Positions 1 to 9,228 are shown, numbered from the stretch's first letter. The stretch: DNA of 64,000 bases from Pseudoselenomonas ruminantium (GCF_900104055.1 NZ_FNJQ01000004.1:62001-126000); one strand, 5' to 3'. Numbers and translations are program-made. The notes: a model not told the origin generated them from the sequence alone.

Positions 1-2
1 TG

Positions 3-920
3 GCTATCTGTGCTTCCCCTGTATCGGTAGCTGTTGTATCCATCGTCAGCTTCTTTGCTACGGCAGATTTCCATTATTCTGTTCTGCAGATCTTGGCAGT
101 ATCTATCCCTGCGACCGGTTTTGGTGTGTTCTGTGCTGCGCTGTGGTCTTACCGCCGCGGCAAGGAACTGGCTGATGATGAACGCTTCCAGGAATTCATC
201 AAGGATCCGGAAAACCGTGACTATGTATACGGCGATACGGAATCCCTGATGGACAAGGAACTGCCCGCAACTTATTATCGGGCCATGTACATCTTCTTTG
301 CCGGCATCATCGTGATTGCCGTTCTGGGCAACTTCCCGGATCTGCTGCCGCATTTCAAGAATGCCAAGGGCGTGATGAAGCCGATCTCCATGACGATTGT
401 CATCCAGATGGTTATGCTCTTTGTGGCTGCTATGATCCTGCTGAGCTGCAAGATCAAGGCTAAGGACGTGGGCAACAGCCAGGTATTCCGCTCCGGTATC
501 GTAGCGCTCGTATCCGTATACGGCGTTGCTTGGATGGCCAGCACTTACTTCGGCGCACATATGACTTTCCTCAAGGAAAGCCTGGGCGCAGCAGTGACGA
601 CATATCCCTGGGCATATGCCATCATCGCGTTTCTGACTTCCAAGCTGGTTAACTCGCAGGCAGCTGCTATTGCCATCGTAGTGCCGCTGGCTCTGTCTGT
701 AGGCATGGATCCGGTGATGATCATGTCCTTTATCTCCGCTTGCTATGGTTACTTCTTCCTGCCGACTTATCCCTCCGACCTGGCCTGCATTGGTTTCGAC
801 CGTTCGGGTACGACTCGTATCGGTAAGTACATCCTGAATCACAGCTTTATGATTCCGGGCCTTATCGGTGTAGCAACTGGTTGCTGCATGGGCTTTGTCA
901 TGGCACATATCGTAATGTAA
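3..920 (+). CDS. Anaerobic C4-dicarboxylate antiporter, DcuA/DcuB family (5' end outside window)
   Basis: Inner-membrane carrier of the Dcu family, which exchanges fumarate, malate or aspartate for succinate during fumarate respiration. The frame is open from the first bases of the window, so about 305 C-terminal residues are present of a family length near 440. Visible signatures are ASPVSVAVVS near the left edge, several long hydrophobic helices, and the C-terminal block FDRSGTTRIGKYILNHSF, which is strongly conserved in DcuA and DcuB. I cannot separate DcuA from DcuB on this fragment. A hairpin lies 18 bases after the stop. A convergent LysR gene follows, so this is the last gene of its transcript. 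Confidence 0.9.
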   Translation, partial: AICASPVSVAVVSIVSFFATADFHYSVLQILAVSIPATGFGVFCAALWSYRRGKELADDERFQEFIKDPENRDYVYGDTESLMDKELPATYYRAMYIFFAGIIVIAVLGNFPDLLPHFKNAKGVMKPISMTIVIQMVMLFVAAMILLSCKIKAKDVGNSQVFRSGIVALVSVYGVAWMASTYFGAHMTFLKESLGAAVTTYPWAYAIIAFLTSKLVNSQAAAIAIVVPLALSVGMDPVMIMSFISACYGYFFLPTYPSDLACIGFDRSGTTRIGKYILNHSFMIPGLIGVATGCCMGFVMAHIVM

Positions 921-937
921 GGGAAATTTTTCCAAAC

Positions 938-971
938 AAAAATCGGCGGTTCATTTGAACCGTCGATTTTT
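938..971. terminator. Bidirectional terminator between the Dcu and LysR genes
   Basis: The hairpin has arms AAAAATCGGCGGTTC and GAACCGTCGATTTTT (one G-T pair) around a short loop. It has A/T tracts on both sides, so it can stop both converging transcripts. Confidence 0.85.
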
Positions 972-981
972 AGTTTGCGAT

Positions 982-1878
982 TTATTGCTCGTTGTTAGCT
1001 TTTCGTTCCTTCAGCAGGTCTTTGCAGAAATCGATAAAGGATTGGGCGGCTTTGGAGATATAGCGGTCTTTCTTCCAGGCCAGGCCAACATCCACGAAGA
1101 GGGGATCGGAGAGAGGGATAGCCTTGACACCAGGCGTATCTTCGACTACCATGTTAAGCAGGAAAGCGATGCCTACGCCACTGGCGACGAGGCCTTTCAG
1201 CGTGACTACCTGATTGGACTCCAATACGATATTGGGCGTGACATTTTCCTCTTTCATCTTGGAAAGGATGGTCTGACGCAGGAAAGAACCTTCCTTGAGC
1301 ATGATGATATTCTCTTCAGCGATATCCTGCAGGGAAATGCTCTTCTTTTCCGCCAGCGGACTGTCTTCCGGCACGCAGCAGACAATCTGATCCGTAGTCA
1401 TGGGCAGCAGCTGCAGGTGATTGGAAGCACCGGAGATGATGATGATGCCGAAATCCAATTCATCCCGTTCCAGCTGTTCACGGATGGACATGGAACCTTC
1501 CTCATGCATGAAGATTTCCAAGTGGGAATAACGGCGTTGGAAACTGGAGAAGATCTTGGGGAAGAGGTAGGCACCCATCATCGGTGGGATACCAATCTTG
1601 ATGGTGCCCTTTTGCAGTTGTTTGTAATCGTTGACTTCCAGCACGGCGTCCTGGATATTGCGGAGCGCCAGTTCTACGCGATTGAGAAAGACGGCACCTT
1701 CCGGCGTCAGGGACAGCTGCTTCTGACTGCGGTCAAAGAGCTGGATGCCCAGTTCGGCCTCTAGTTTCTTAATCGCTACGGTGATGTTGGGCTGGGACAC
1801 GCGCAGGCGTTCTGCGGCCCGGGTGATATTTCGCAGACGGCTGGCCATCTGGAAATATTCAAGTTGTCTAAGTTCCAT
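982..1878 (-). CDS. LysR-family transcriptional regulator
   Basis: DNA-binding regulator of 298 residues, a typical LysR length. The N-terminal winged helix-turn-helix (about 1-60) starts MELRQLEYFQ and contains SQPNITVAIKKLEAELG, the usual recognition helix and linker. Residues about 90-290 form the periplasmic-binding-like effector domain. The ATG at 1876-1878 is the natural family start. It is transcribed away from motA and converges on the dicarboxylate carrier gene; LysR genes often regulate a neighbour, so the carrier is a candidate target, by inference only. The effector cannot be predicted. Confidence 0.9.
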   Translation of the reverse strand: MELRQLEYFQMASRLRNITRAAERLRVSQPNITVAIKKLEAELGIQLFDRSQKQLSLTPEGAVFLNRVELALRNIQDAVLEVNDYKQLQKGTIKIGIPPMMGAYLFPKIFSSFQRRYSHLEIFMHEEGSMSIREQLERDELDFGIIIISGASNHLQLLPMTTDQIVCCVPEDSPLAEKKSISLQDIAEENIIMLKEGSFLRQTILSKMKEENVTPNIVLESNQVVTLKGLVASGVGIAFLLNMVVEDTPGVKAIPLSDPLFVDVGLAWKKDRYISKAAQSFIDFCKDLLKERKANNEQ

Positions 1879-1896
1879 CGTATCGCTTCTTTCTCT

Positions 1897-1911
1897 ATAA
1901 ACTAGTTTTAT
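1897..1911. promoter_or_regulatory. LysR/motA intergenic region (1879-2106) with a T-N11-A-like dyad
   Basis: The AT-rich 228-bp gap separates the divergent LysR and motA genes. A short dyad, ATAAA-CTAGT-TTTAT, lies 19 bp upstream of the LysR start and fits the loose LysR box. TATAAT-like hexamers occur on both strands. No convincing sigma-28 box was seen before motA. Confidence 0.4.
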
Positions 1912-2106
1912 TCACATCTATTATACCATATTTTTGATGAATGTATGATATAATAATAAAAATTTATTATAAAAAATAGAAAAATTTTTCTGACGCTATA
2001 GTAGGATTTTCGTGCTGTGTATGGAATTATACAAATTAGATACATGTGTATTTCGACTTAGATGATGTTCCTTCAATAGCAAAGGAAGGTTAGGGGGGCT
2101 TTTATC

Positions 2107-2880
2107 TTGGAAATTTCAACAGTCATAGGCGCAGTCGGTGGTCTTATCTCAGTATTCGTGGGTATGATCATCAAAGGTGCACCTCTCAGCTCGCTGAATA
2201 ACCCGGCTGCATTCCTGATCATTATCTGCGGTACCTTCTCCTGTTTGTTCACGGCTTTTAATATGAACCAGATGAAAAATCTGCCCAAGCTGGTCAAGAT
2301 GGTTTTTTTCAAGCCGGCACTTCATGAAAAGGCAGAACTGTTGGGGCTTTTTATCGAGCTTTCCCAGATTGCCCGCCGCGAAGGTATCCTGGCATTGGAG
2401 GGAAAGGTACAGGAGATTGAAGATCCATTTTTCCGTACCGGCTTAGGCATGGTAATCGATGGTATGGATCCGGAATTCGTTGGCGATGTACTGGATGCAG
2501 AATTGGCGGTCATGCAGGAACGTCATGCCGAAGGGCGTGCCATGCTCGAGCAGGCTGGCCTTTACGCTCCTACCCTTGGTGTGTTGGGTGCCGTTATCGG
2601 TCTTATCGCAGCACTTGGTAACCTGAACGATATCAACAAATTAGGTCATGCCATCGCGGCTGCATTCGTTGCTACGATCCTCGGTATTTTCACCGCATAC
2701 GTTGTATATCTGCCGATGGCCAACAAGCTGAAGCTCCTGTCCAAGGCAGAGGTCAGTGAGAAGCGCATGATCATTGAGGGAATCCTTTCCCTGCAGGCCG
2801 GTGATTCACCTACGGCCATTGAGGCAAAACTGATGGTATTCATTCCTCAGTCCGAACGTGAAGGGTTGAAGAAGGAGTGA
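2107..2880 (+). CDS. motA: Flagellar motor stator protein MotA
   Basis: MotA forms, with MotB, the inner-membrane ion channel that anchors to peptidoglycan and drives flagellar rotation. The protein has 257 residues, with two N-terminal membrane helices (ISTVIGAVGGLISVFVGMII onward), a cytoplasmic loop, and two C-terminal helices (about 150-205, with YAPTLGVLGAVIGLIAALG). The start is TTG at 2107, chosen because it gives the family N terminus and sits just after an AGGGGGG ribosome site. motB follows after 4 bases, so the two are coupled. No other flagellar gene is in view. Confidence 0.93.
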   Translation: MEISTVIGAVGGLISVFVGMIIKGAPLSSLNNPAAFLIIICGTFSCLFTAFNMNQMKNLPKLVKMVFFKPALHEKAELLGLFIELSQIARREGILALEGKVQEIEDPFFRTGLGMVIDGMDPEFVGDVLDAELAVMQERHAEGRAMLEQAGLYAPTLGVLGAVIGLIAALGNLNDINKLGHAIAAAFVATILGIFTAYVVYLPMANKLKLLSKAEVSEKRMIIEGILSLQAGDSPTAIEAKLMVFIPQSEREGLKKE

Positions 2881-2884
2881 TTTG

Positions 2885-3763
2885 ATGGCTAGAAAGAAAC
2901 CGCATCCGCCTCATGAAGAACATGAAGGCGAGCCTTGGCTCCTGCCGTATTCTGACTTGATGACGCTTCTGCTGGCACTGTTCATTGCACTCTTTGCTAT
3001 TTCCCAGACGGACCAGAAGAAGATGGCAGAACTGGCACAGGCTTTCACGGCAGCCTTCAATATGGGCGGTCCGTCCTTCTTTGACAAGGCTGGTCCGAAT
3101 GTCGGACGCCGGGCAGAGACCCCTTCGGATGAAGATCTGGGTAATTCTGCTTACTTTGCTGAGAACCGGCAGCTGGAGGAAATCCAGAAGAAGATGCAGG
3201 AATATATCGAGGAAAACCATCTGGAAGACCAGCTCAGCACGCAGATGGCCGAGGAAGGGTTGATGATTCGCATCAAGGAACGGGCGCTGTTCCCGTCAGG
3301 TTCGGCTCAGCTGGTCGGACAGGCACAGTCCATTATCCCTGTGGTGGCTGGCATGTTGGCCTCACTGCCCGAACGGGTGGTCATTTCCGGTCATACGGAT
3401 AATGTTCCCATCAATACGGCACAGTATCCGTCCAACTGGGAGCTCAGTTCGTCCCGTGCCATGAATCTGATGAAAGCTGTACTGGCTGCGGAGAAGTCTT
3501 TGAATCCTGCTAGGTTCAGTGCAATCGGTTATAGCGAATACCGCCCGATTGCCGATAATAAGACTGACGCCGGCAGGCAGCAGAACCGTCGTGTGGAGAT
3601 CTTCATCGCGCGGAATTATCGATTTAATCCCAATGAGCCGGTAGGCGGCAAAACTGCCCAGTCCGATACGGGGGCTGATGGCATGCCGGCTAACAATAGC
3701 GGTCCGGCTACTCCGTCCACGGATGGAGCGGCCAGCAGCAAAATGGCAACAACATCAATGTAA
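2885..3763 (+). CDS. motB: Flagellar motor stator protein MotB
   Basis: MotB pairs with MotA and binds peptidoglycan. The single membrane helix contains PYSDLMTLLLALFIALF; Asp24 in this run is the conserved ion-binding residue. A plug/linker region follows, then an OmpA-like peptidoglycan-binding domain (about 140-245) with VVISGHTDNVP and a C-terminal NRRVEIFI. The tail (about 250-292) is Ala/Ser/Pro-rich and looks disordered. ATG 2885 is used; the upstream in-frame TTG at 2882 is too close to the GAAGGAG site. The two-gene unit ends at a strong terminator. Confidence 0.93.
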   Translation: MARKKPHPPHEEHEGEPWLLPYSDLMTLLLALFIALFAISQTDQKKMAELAQAFTAAFNMGGPSFFDKAGPNVGRRAETPSDEDLGNSAYFAENRQLEEIQKKMQEYIEENHLEDQLSTQMAEEGLMIRIKERALFPSGSAQLVGQAQSIIPVVAGMLASLPERVVISGHTDNVPINTAQYPSNWELSSSRAMNLMKAVLAAEKSLNPARFSAIGYSEYRPIADNKTDAGRQQNRRVEIFIARNYRFNPNEPVGGKTAQSDTGADGMPANNSGPATPSTDGAASSKMATTSM

Positions 3764-3776
3764 ACAAGGCAGGATA

Positions 3777-3805
3777 AAGCCGGCTGGAAAGCCGGCTTGT
3801 TCTTT
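3777..3805 (+). terminator. Rho-independent terminator after motB
   Basis: The stem AAGCCGGC/GCCGGCTT has a 6-base loop and is followed by a T-rich run (GTTCTTT). Confidence 0.88.
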
Positions 3806-3846
3806 GCTTAAAAGACAAATAAATGGTAAAATTATAGGGGGATATT

Positions 3847-4218
3847 TTGATTACTGGAATTGGTATGGATATAGTAGAGGTAAACCGGGTGGAAAAAGCG
3901 ATTGCCAATGAACATTTCGTTACAAGGGTGTTCACTCCGGCGGAAGTGGATTATTGCCGCAGTCATGGCAAGCAGGCTGCACAGAGTTTTGCTGCGCGCT
4001 TTGCGGCCAAGGAGGCAATCATGAAAGCTTTCGGGACAGGACTTCGCGGCGGGAAACTCACGGATATGGAGATCCTGCCGGATGAATTGGGCTGTCCCCA
4101 GGCACGGTTGACGGGATACTTTGCAGATTTGGCCCGAACGAAGGGTGTAAAGAATATTTGGCTGTCGCTTACGCATACCAAGGAGTATGGGGCGGCACAA
4201 TGTGTGATGGAGGCATAA
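3847..4218 (+). CDS. acpS: Holo-[acyl-carrier-protein] synthase AcpS
   Basis: AcpS transfers 4'-phosphopantetheine from CoA to the serine of apo-ACP in fatty acid synthesis. The protein has 123 residues, the normal length. It has the two family motifs: GIGMDIVEVNRV at the N terminus (magnesium-binding Asp) and FAAKEAIMKAFGTG around residues 48-61 (catalytic Glu and Lys). The start is TTG at 3847, directly after an AGGGGG ribosome site. nnr begins 2 bases after the stop, and acpS-nnr pairing is common in Firmicutes. Confidence 0.95.
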   Translation: MITGIGMDIVEVNRVEKAIANEHFVTRVFTPAEVDYCRSHGKQAAQSFAARFAAKEAIMKAFGTGLRGGKLTDMEILPDELGCPQARLTGYFADLARTKGVKNIWLSLTHTKEYGAAQCVMEA

Positions 4219-4220
4219 GG

Positions 4221-5786
4221 ATGAAGATAGCAGTAAGTGAAGAAATGCGTAATATCGATCGACTGGCTGCCGAGGAATATGGCTTGCCGGAACTCCTGCT
4301 GATGGAAAGCGCAGGTCATCGTGTGGCGCAGGCCATGGAACATTTACTGGGCGAAGTGGCAGGCAAGACAATCTGCGTGTTGGCAGGCAGCGGCAACAAT
4401 GGCGGCGACGCTTTTGTGGCGGCCCGTTATCTGACGAATATGGGGGCAAAGATCAAGATCTTCCTGACCTGTGAACCTGCTCATCTGAAGACGGCTTCAT
4501 CCCGCATGAAAAAAGCCAGCGACAAGATGGGGATTGAGGTCCATGGCCTGGAAGAAGACCGGGATTGGAACCGGCTGCATGTGGCATTGAAATTTGCGGA
4601 TGGCATTGTGGATGGCATCCTGGGCACGGGCTTTAATGGTGAATTGAAGAAAAAAGTCCTGCGGCTGATCGAGGAGGTCAATGAGGCGGGGAAAAAGGTG
4701 CTGGCCATTGATATTCCCAGCGGTGTAGAGGCCGATACAGGCAAGGTCTCTACGGTAGCGATCATGGCGGATATGACGCTGACTTTGGGCCTGCCTAAAG
4801 TGGGCCACCTGCTGAGTCCCGGTGCTGATATGACCGGTCAGCTGATTGTTGATGATATCGGCATCCCCCAGAATCTGTTACAGAGCAAGCTGATCCAGCA
4901 GTCCTTGCTGGATGATAAGCTGGCGGTTACCTTGCTGCCGTTGCGCGGGAAAGCGGTACATAAGGGTGACTGTGGCCGAATCCTCGTGGTGGCAGGTTCA
5001 CTGGGCATGACTGGGGCGGCGGCATTGGCGGCAACGGCAGCTTTGCGGGCCGGAGCAGGAATCGTTACACTGGCTGTGCCGGAATCCCTGCAGCCGGTGT
5101 TGGCCGGTCAACTGCAGGAAGTCATGGTACAGCCTGTGGACGAAAAGACCAAGGGGGCAATGGGCGGCGAAGAGGCCTTGAAACGCTTGTTGGAACTGGC
5201 ACAGAGCCATGATGCCGTACTCATCGGTCCGGGAATGGGACGCAGTATGGAAACACAGGAATTGATCCGCATGTTTGTGCAGCGCGTCAACAAGCCGCTG
5301 ATCATGGATGCAGATGCCCTGTTTGCCTTCAATAGCCAGCCGGATGATTTGAGCAAATTGCCACAGGTACCGGTTTTGACGCCGCATTTGGGCGAAATGG
5401 CCGCTCTTTTAGGTGTATCCGTGCCGGAATTGCGTGAATCGCTGCTGCCGATTGTCCGCGAGGCGGCGGCAGAATATCAGTGCATCCTGGTGGTCAAGAG
5501 CGAATGCACGCTGGTGGCTTACCCTGACGGGATGATCTTCTTATCCACGCAGGGGAATCCTGGGATGGCAACGGCTGGCAGCGGAGATGTGCTGGCCGGC
5601 ACGATTGCAGGTCTGATGAAGCAGACGGAGAGCGGCCTGGCGCCATTGGCTGGTGTTTACCTCCATGGCCGGGCGGGGGATATTGCCTATGGAGAGAAGG
5701 GCGAATCCCTGCTGGCTGGCGATATCCGGGAAAATCTGGCGCAGGCGCTGAAGGAATTACGAAAAAAACAATTGACTGGTCAGTAA
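4221..5786 (+). CDS. nnr: Bifunctional NAD(P)H-hydrate epimerase/dehydratase Nnr
   Basis: Nnr repairs the damaged cofactors NADHX and NADPHX: the N-terminal domain epimerises R and S forms and the C-terminal domain removes water with ADP or ATP. The protein has 521 residues. The YjeF_N domain (about 1-215) has GSGNNGGDAFVAARYL near residue 56. The ribokinase-like domain (about 230-515) has GPGMGR and GNPGMATAGSGDVLAG near residue 450, with the catalytic Asp. ATG 4221 follows GGAGG and gives the normal N terminus MKIAVSEEM; an earlier in-frame ATG at 4158 lies inside acpS. Confidence 0.94.
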   Translation: MKIAVSEEMRNIDRLAAEEYGLPELLLMESAGHRVAQAMEHLLGEVAGKTICVLAGSGNNGGDAFVAARYLTNMGAKIKIFLTCEPAHLKTASSRMKKASDKMGIEVHGLEEDRDWNRLHVALKFADGIVDGILGTGFNGELKKKVLRLIEEVNEAGKKVLAIDIPSGVEADTGKVSTVAIMADMTLTLGLPKVGHLLSPGADMTGQLIVDDIGIPQNLLQSKLIQQSLLDDKLAVTLLPLRGKAVHKGDCGRILVVAGSLGMTGAAALAATAALRAGAGIVTLAVPESLQPVLAGQLQEVMVQPVDEKTKGAMGGEEALKRLLELAQSHDAVLIGPGMGRSMETQELIRMFVQRVNKPLIMDADALFAFNSQPDDLSKLPQVPVLTPHLGEMAALLGVSVPELRESLLPIVREAAAEYQCILVVKSECTLVAYPDGMIFLSTQGNPGMATAGSGDVLAGTIAGLMKQTESGLAPLAGVYLHGRAGDIAYGEKGESLLAGDIRENLAQALKELRKKQLTGQ

Positions 5787-5806
5787 TCATTGCGGGCCAG
5801 TTTTTA
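5775..5806 (+). terminator. Weak hairpin/attenuator between nnr and mutS2
   Basis: ACTGG and CCAGT arms, with inner CAGT/ATTG pairing, are followed by TTTTT. The stem is short, so partial read-through into mutS2 is likely. Confidence 0.4.
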
Positions 5807-5823
5807 GAGGAGCTTTAAATTTA

Positions 5824-8202
5824 ATGGAACAAGATTCATTTAAGGTTTTAGAATACAGTAAGATAACCGCCAAACTGGCAGAATATGCTGGTTCGGCATT
5901 GGGCAAGGAAAAGGCCCAGGAGTTGCTGCCCAGCTCGGATTTTGCCGAGGTGATGGAATGGCAGGAGCAGACAACGGAAGCTGTCAAGGTGCTTTCTCTG
6001 TCGGCACCGCCTTTAGGCGGTATCCGGGATATCCGTCTGCTCTTGAAGAAGGCGGGCAAGGGTGCTATTTTGGAACTGGAAGAACTGCAGAACATCATGA
6101 GTACCATGTATGCCATGCGCACCATCAAGTATTTCTTCCGGGATTTGGAAATAGAGTCACCCATCCTGCAGGAATGGGCGCGTTCTTTGGAAATCCTAGG
6201 GCAGCTGGAGCGCAATCTTAACAATGTCATTGATGAACATGGCAATATGCGGGAAGATGCCAGCGTGGAACTGCGGCGTATCCGCCGGGAGTTAAAATCC
6301 TCCCAAACCCGTATCAAGGACAAGATCAACAACATCCTGCACGATGGCGCGTATCAGAAGATGTTCCAGGATGCCATTGTCACGGTTCGTGATGAGCGTT
6401 ATGTTATCCCCATCAAGGCTGAGTACCGCGCGCATTTTCCCGGTCTTATCCATGACCAGTCGGCCAGTGGTTCCACGCTCTTTATCGAGCCGATGGCCGT
6501 CGTAGAACTCAATAATGATGTCAAGCAGCTGACCTTGGCGGAACAACAGGAAATCCAGCGAATCTTGAGGCAGCTGTCTGGGGAGATCCAGCGGGAAAAA
6601 GAAACCTTGGCGGCTAACTGCGAGATCTTAGGCGATATCGACTTCACCTTTGCCAAGGCAAGACTCGCAAATGCCATGAAGGCGGTAAGACCGCTTTTGA
6701 ATGATGAGGGACGCACCGTGCTGAGTAATGCCCGCCATCCGCTGATTGCCAGGGATAAAGTAGTGCCAACCAATATCAGCATTGGCGAGGATTACAGGAT
6801 GCTCTTGATCACCGGCCCGAACACCGGTGGTAAGACTGTCACCATGAAGACGTTGGGGCTTATGGTCCTGATGGCCCAGGCGGGCCTTTATCTGCCCGTA
6901 GACCAGGGCTCGGAAATCGCTCTTTATGCCAATATCTACGCTGATATCGGCGATGAGCAGAGCATTGAGCAGAGTCTCTCGACCTTCTCGGCGCATATGA
7001 CGCATATCGTCAGCATCCTCGACAAGGTCGAGAGCGATGACTTGCTGCTGCTCGACGAACTGGGGGCTGGCACCGATCCGGAAGAGGGCGCGGCTTTGGC
7101 CATGTCCATTCTTGAGAAGCTGCTCGAAGTGCAGGCTACGACGGTAGCGACCACGCATTATTCGGAGCTGAAGACCTTTGCCTATACGCGGGAGGGAATT
7201 GAGAATGCCTGCGTAGAATTTGATATCGAAACCCTGCGGCCGACTTACCGCCTGCTGATCGGTATTCCGGGCGCCAGCAATGCTTTTGCCATCAGCAAGC
7301 GCTTAGGTTTGGCTGACTCTTTGATCCTGCGTGCCCAGCAACTCGTCAAGGCGGACCATGCTCAGTTTGAACATGTTATCAATGAACTCGAAAATGAAAA
7401 GATGATGTACGAGCAACGCAATGCCGATATCGCCGAGCGTCAGGCCCGCGTCAAGAAACTCGAGGAAAAACTCCTGAAGGCCAAGGAAGAGCTCAGCCAG
7501 AAGAAGGGCGATATCATCCGCAAGGCCAAGGACAAGAGCGCGGCCCTTATCCGTCAGACGCGGCGGGAGTCCGAAGAGGTCATCAATCAGCTCAAAGAGC
7601 AGTTTGACGACCAGGGTATCAAGGCCCGTCAGCAGGCCATCCAGAATGCCCGGGCGAAAATCAATGAAGCCTCGGCCAAGGCCAGCCCTGGCATCATGGC
7701 GCAGAAGGGGGTAGGCCAGCGCATTGACCTCAAGAAGATCCGCGTGGGCGATACGGTCTATGTCAAGAAACTGGACCAGAAGGGCACAGTGCTCGAAATC
7801 CAGGGCAAGGACCTGACGGTACAGGTTGGCGCTCTGCGCACGAAACTCAAGGCCAATGCCTGCACGTTCATTGCCCATAAGGTGGAAGAAAAGCCGGCCG
7901 CCAGCAATAACAGCCGCAAGAACTCACAGTCATCCAGCTTCCTGCAGAAAACCCAGAACATCGGCCGTGATATCGACATCCGCGGCATGATGGTGGACGA
8001 AGCGGAAATGACGCTGGGCAAGTTTATCGACGATGCCGTGATTGCAGGTCTTTCTCAGGTATTGATCATCCACGGTAAAGGCACTGGGGCCCTGCGTAAA
8101 GGTGTCCATGCATATTTGAAGGGACATCGCAATGTACTTAGTTTCCAATTTGCGGATATTAACGAAGGTGGCACAGGTGCCACGGTAGTGGAGTTGAAGT
8201 GA
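5824..8202 (+). CDS. mutS2: Endonuclease MutS2
   Basis: MutS2 acts on branched or stalled nucleic acid. In some bacteria it suppresses recombination and in Bacillus it splits collided ribosomes. The protein has 792 residues, the family length. It contains the MutS core and lever region, the ATPase with Walker A ITGPNTGGKTVTMKTLG (about 330) and Walker B LLLLDELGAGTDPEEG (about 405), a Lys/Glu-rich coiled coil (about 510-620), a KOW-like segment (VGDTVYVKKLDQKGTV), and a C-terminal Smr nuclease domain (about 715-792) with DIRG and HGKGTGALR. It has no mismatch-recognition domain. It overlaps nothing, and the next gene starts 1 base after its stop. Confidence 0.95.
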   Translation: MEQDSFKVLEYSKITAKLAEYAGSALGKEKAQELLPSSDFAEVMEWQEQTTEAVKVLSLSAPPLGGIRDIRLLLKKAGKGAILELEELQNIMSTMYAMRTIKYFFRDLEIESPILQEWARSLEILGQLERNLNNVIDEHGNMREDASVELRRIRRELKSSQTRIKDKINNILHDGAYQKMFQDAIVTVRDERYVIPIKAEYRAHFPGLIHDQSASGSTLFIEPMAVVELNNDVKQLTLAEQQEIQRILRQLSGEIQREKETLAANCEILGDIDFTFAKARLANAMKAVRPLLNDEGRTVLSNARHPLIARDKVVPTNISIGEDYRMLLITGPNTGGKTVTMKTLGLMVLMAQAGLYLPVDQGSEIALYANIYADIGDEQSIEQSLSTFSAHMTHIVSILDKVESDDLLLLDELGAGTDPEEGAALAMSILEKLLEVQATTVATTHYSELKTFAYTREGIENACVEFDIETLRPTYRLLIGIPGASNAFAISKRLGLADSLILRAQQLVKADHAQFEHVINELENEKMMYEQRNADIAERQARVKKLEEKLLKAKEELSQKKGDIIRKAKDKSAALIRQTRRESEEVINQLKEQFDDQGIKARQQAIQNARAKINEASAKASPGIMAQKGVGQRIDLKKIRVGDTVYVKKLDQKGTVLEIQGKDLTVQVGALRTKLKANACTFIAHKVEEKPAASNNSRKNSQSSSFLQKTQNIGRDIDIRGMMVDEAEMTLGKFIDDAVIAGLSQVLIIHGKGTGALRKGVHAYLKGHRNVLSFQFADINEGGTGATVVELK

Positions 8203-8203
8203 T

Positions 8204-8764
8204 ATGAATAATCTGGAGCTATTGACCATTGATTCCGGCCAGCGAATGGCAGAGTTATTTTCGAAGATCGAATTATATGAGATTTATCTGGAATGTTTTG
8301 CTCAGCCTCCTTACGAGGAATATTTCACTGCTGATGAAGTGGCCGGTCTCTTTCGCAGTTGTGCAGACAAGGGACTGATCGTCCTCTGTATGGATAGCGA
8401 GCTTCAGCGCTGTGCAGGCTTCCTGGCCGCCATACCGCTGAAGAATGATGAGGAAATAGCCCAGATTGCCAAGGATAATGGCCTTGATCCGGAGGATTAT
8501 TGGTTCTTGGAAGAGGGGGGCGTGGGGAAGGCCTATCGCCATCGGCAGGTCTTTTCGAGCATGGAGCAGGAGGTGCGCCGGAAAATCCCGGTAAAGGGGA
8601 TCCTGAGCCGGACGAAAGCCACGAATACCGCTTCCCTGAAAGCACATAAGAAGTTGGGTTATCGCATCGTGCAGGGCATGACGCAGACGGTGACCTACAA
8701 GCATCTTTCCGGGGAGATTCGGCAGGATGACCGGGTGTTCATGAAATATTGGCCGAAGGCCTGA
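8204..8764 (+). CDS. GNAT-family N-acetyltransferase
   Basis: Predicted acetyl-CoA-dependent acyltransferase of 186 residues. The GNAT fold is suggested by LCMDSELQRCAGFLAAIPL (central strands) and by the C-terminal SRTKATNTASLKAHKKLGYR, where Asn followed by a kinked helix and K-K-LGY-R is the usual end of the acetyl-CoA site. The start lies 1 base after mutS2, so it is co-translated. The substrate is unknown. A strong promoter for rpsO lies directly behind it. Confidence 0.8.
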   Translation: MNNLELLTIDSGQRMAELFSKIELYEIYLECFAQPPYEEYFTADEVAGLFRSCADKGLIVLCMDSELQRCAGFLAAIPLKNDEEIAQIAKDNGLDPEDYWFLEEGGVGKAYRHRQVFSSMEQEVRRKIPVKGILSRTKATNTASLKAHKKLGYRIVQGMTQTVTYKHLSGEIRQDDRVFMKYWPKA

Positions 8765-8772
8765 TAATTTTC

Positions 8773-8801
8773 TTTACAAGGCTATTGGCCTATGCTATAC
8801 T
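8773..8801 (+). promoter_or_regulatory. rpsO promoter
   Basis: TTTACA and TATACT hexamers are separated by 17 bp, giving a start near 8808 and a leader of about 95 bases before rpsO. Confidence 0.85.
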
Positions 8802-8807
8802 AACAAA

Positions 8808-8895
8808 GGTGTTTGACACCAATCCACAGCCCGGACGGCGAAGAACTCCGACGCCATCTTAGCTGTAGGACATATTTTAGATTTATAGGAGGAGT
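8808..8895 (+). promoter_or_regulatory. Structured rpsO leader, candidate S15 autoregulatory element
   Basis: The leader can form GGTGT/ACACC just after the start and a larger stem in which CAGC pairs with GCTG, with inner CGGA/TCCG or GGCG/CGCC alternatives. S15 represses its own mRNA through different leader folds in different phyla. That this leader does so is inferred from its position and pairing only. Confidence 0.5.
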
Positions 8896-8901
8896 TTTCA
8901 C

Positions 8902-9177
8902 ATGTTGACTCAGGAAGCAAAACAGGAAATCATGCAGAAGTATGCCGTTCACGAAGGTGACACGGGTTCTCCGGAAGTACAGATCGCTGTACTGACCGCT
9001 CGCATTCAGTACCTCACGGATCATCTGAAGGAGCACAAGAAGGACCATCATTCCCGTCGTGGCCTGCTGAAGATGGTTGGTCATCGCCGCCGTCTCCTCA
9101 GCTACCTCTACAAGAAGGACATCGAGCGTTATCGTTCCATCATCGCTAAGCTCGGCATCCGCGCTACGATCGGCTAA
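8902..9177 (+). CDS. rpsO: 30S ribosomal protein S15
   Basis: S15 is a primary binder of the 16S rRNA central domain and forms the B4 bridge to the large subunit. The protein has 91 residues and starts [15 protein letters not shown]. It has the conserved [17 protein letters not shown] and [21 protein letters not shown] blocks. It follows a perfect GGAGGAG site. It has its own promoter and a strong terminator, and pnp follows separately, an order conserved widely in bacteria. Confidence 0.98.
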   Translation: MLTQEAKQEIMQKYAVHEGDTGSPEVQIAVLTARIQYLTDHLKEHKKDHHSRRGLLKMVGHRRRLLSYLYKKDIERYRSIIAKLGIRATIG

Positions 9178-9200
9178 TAGCGAGATTACCTTAAGCAAAG

Positions 9201-9228
9201 AAAGCGGGAGATTTTCCCGCTTTTTTCT
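9201..9228 (+). terminator. Terminator after rpsO
   Basis: The stem AAAGCGGGA/TCCCGCTTT is followed by an uninterrupted T run. Confidence 0.92.
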
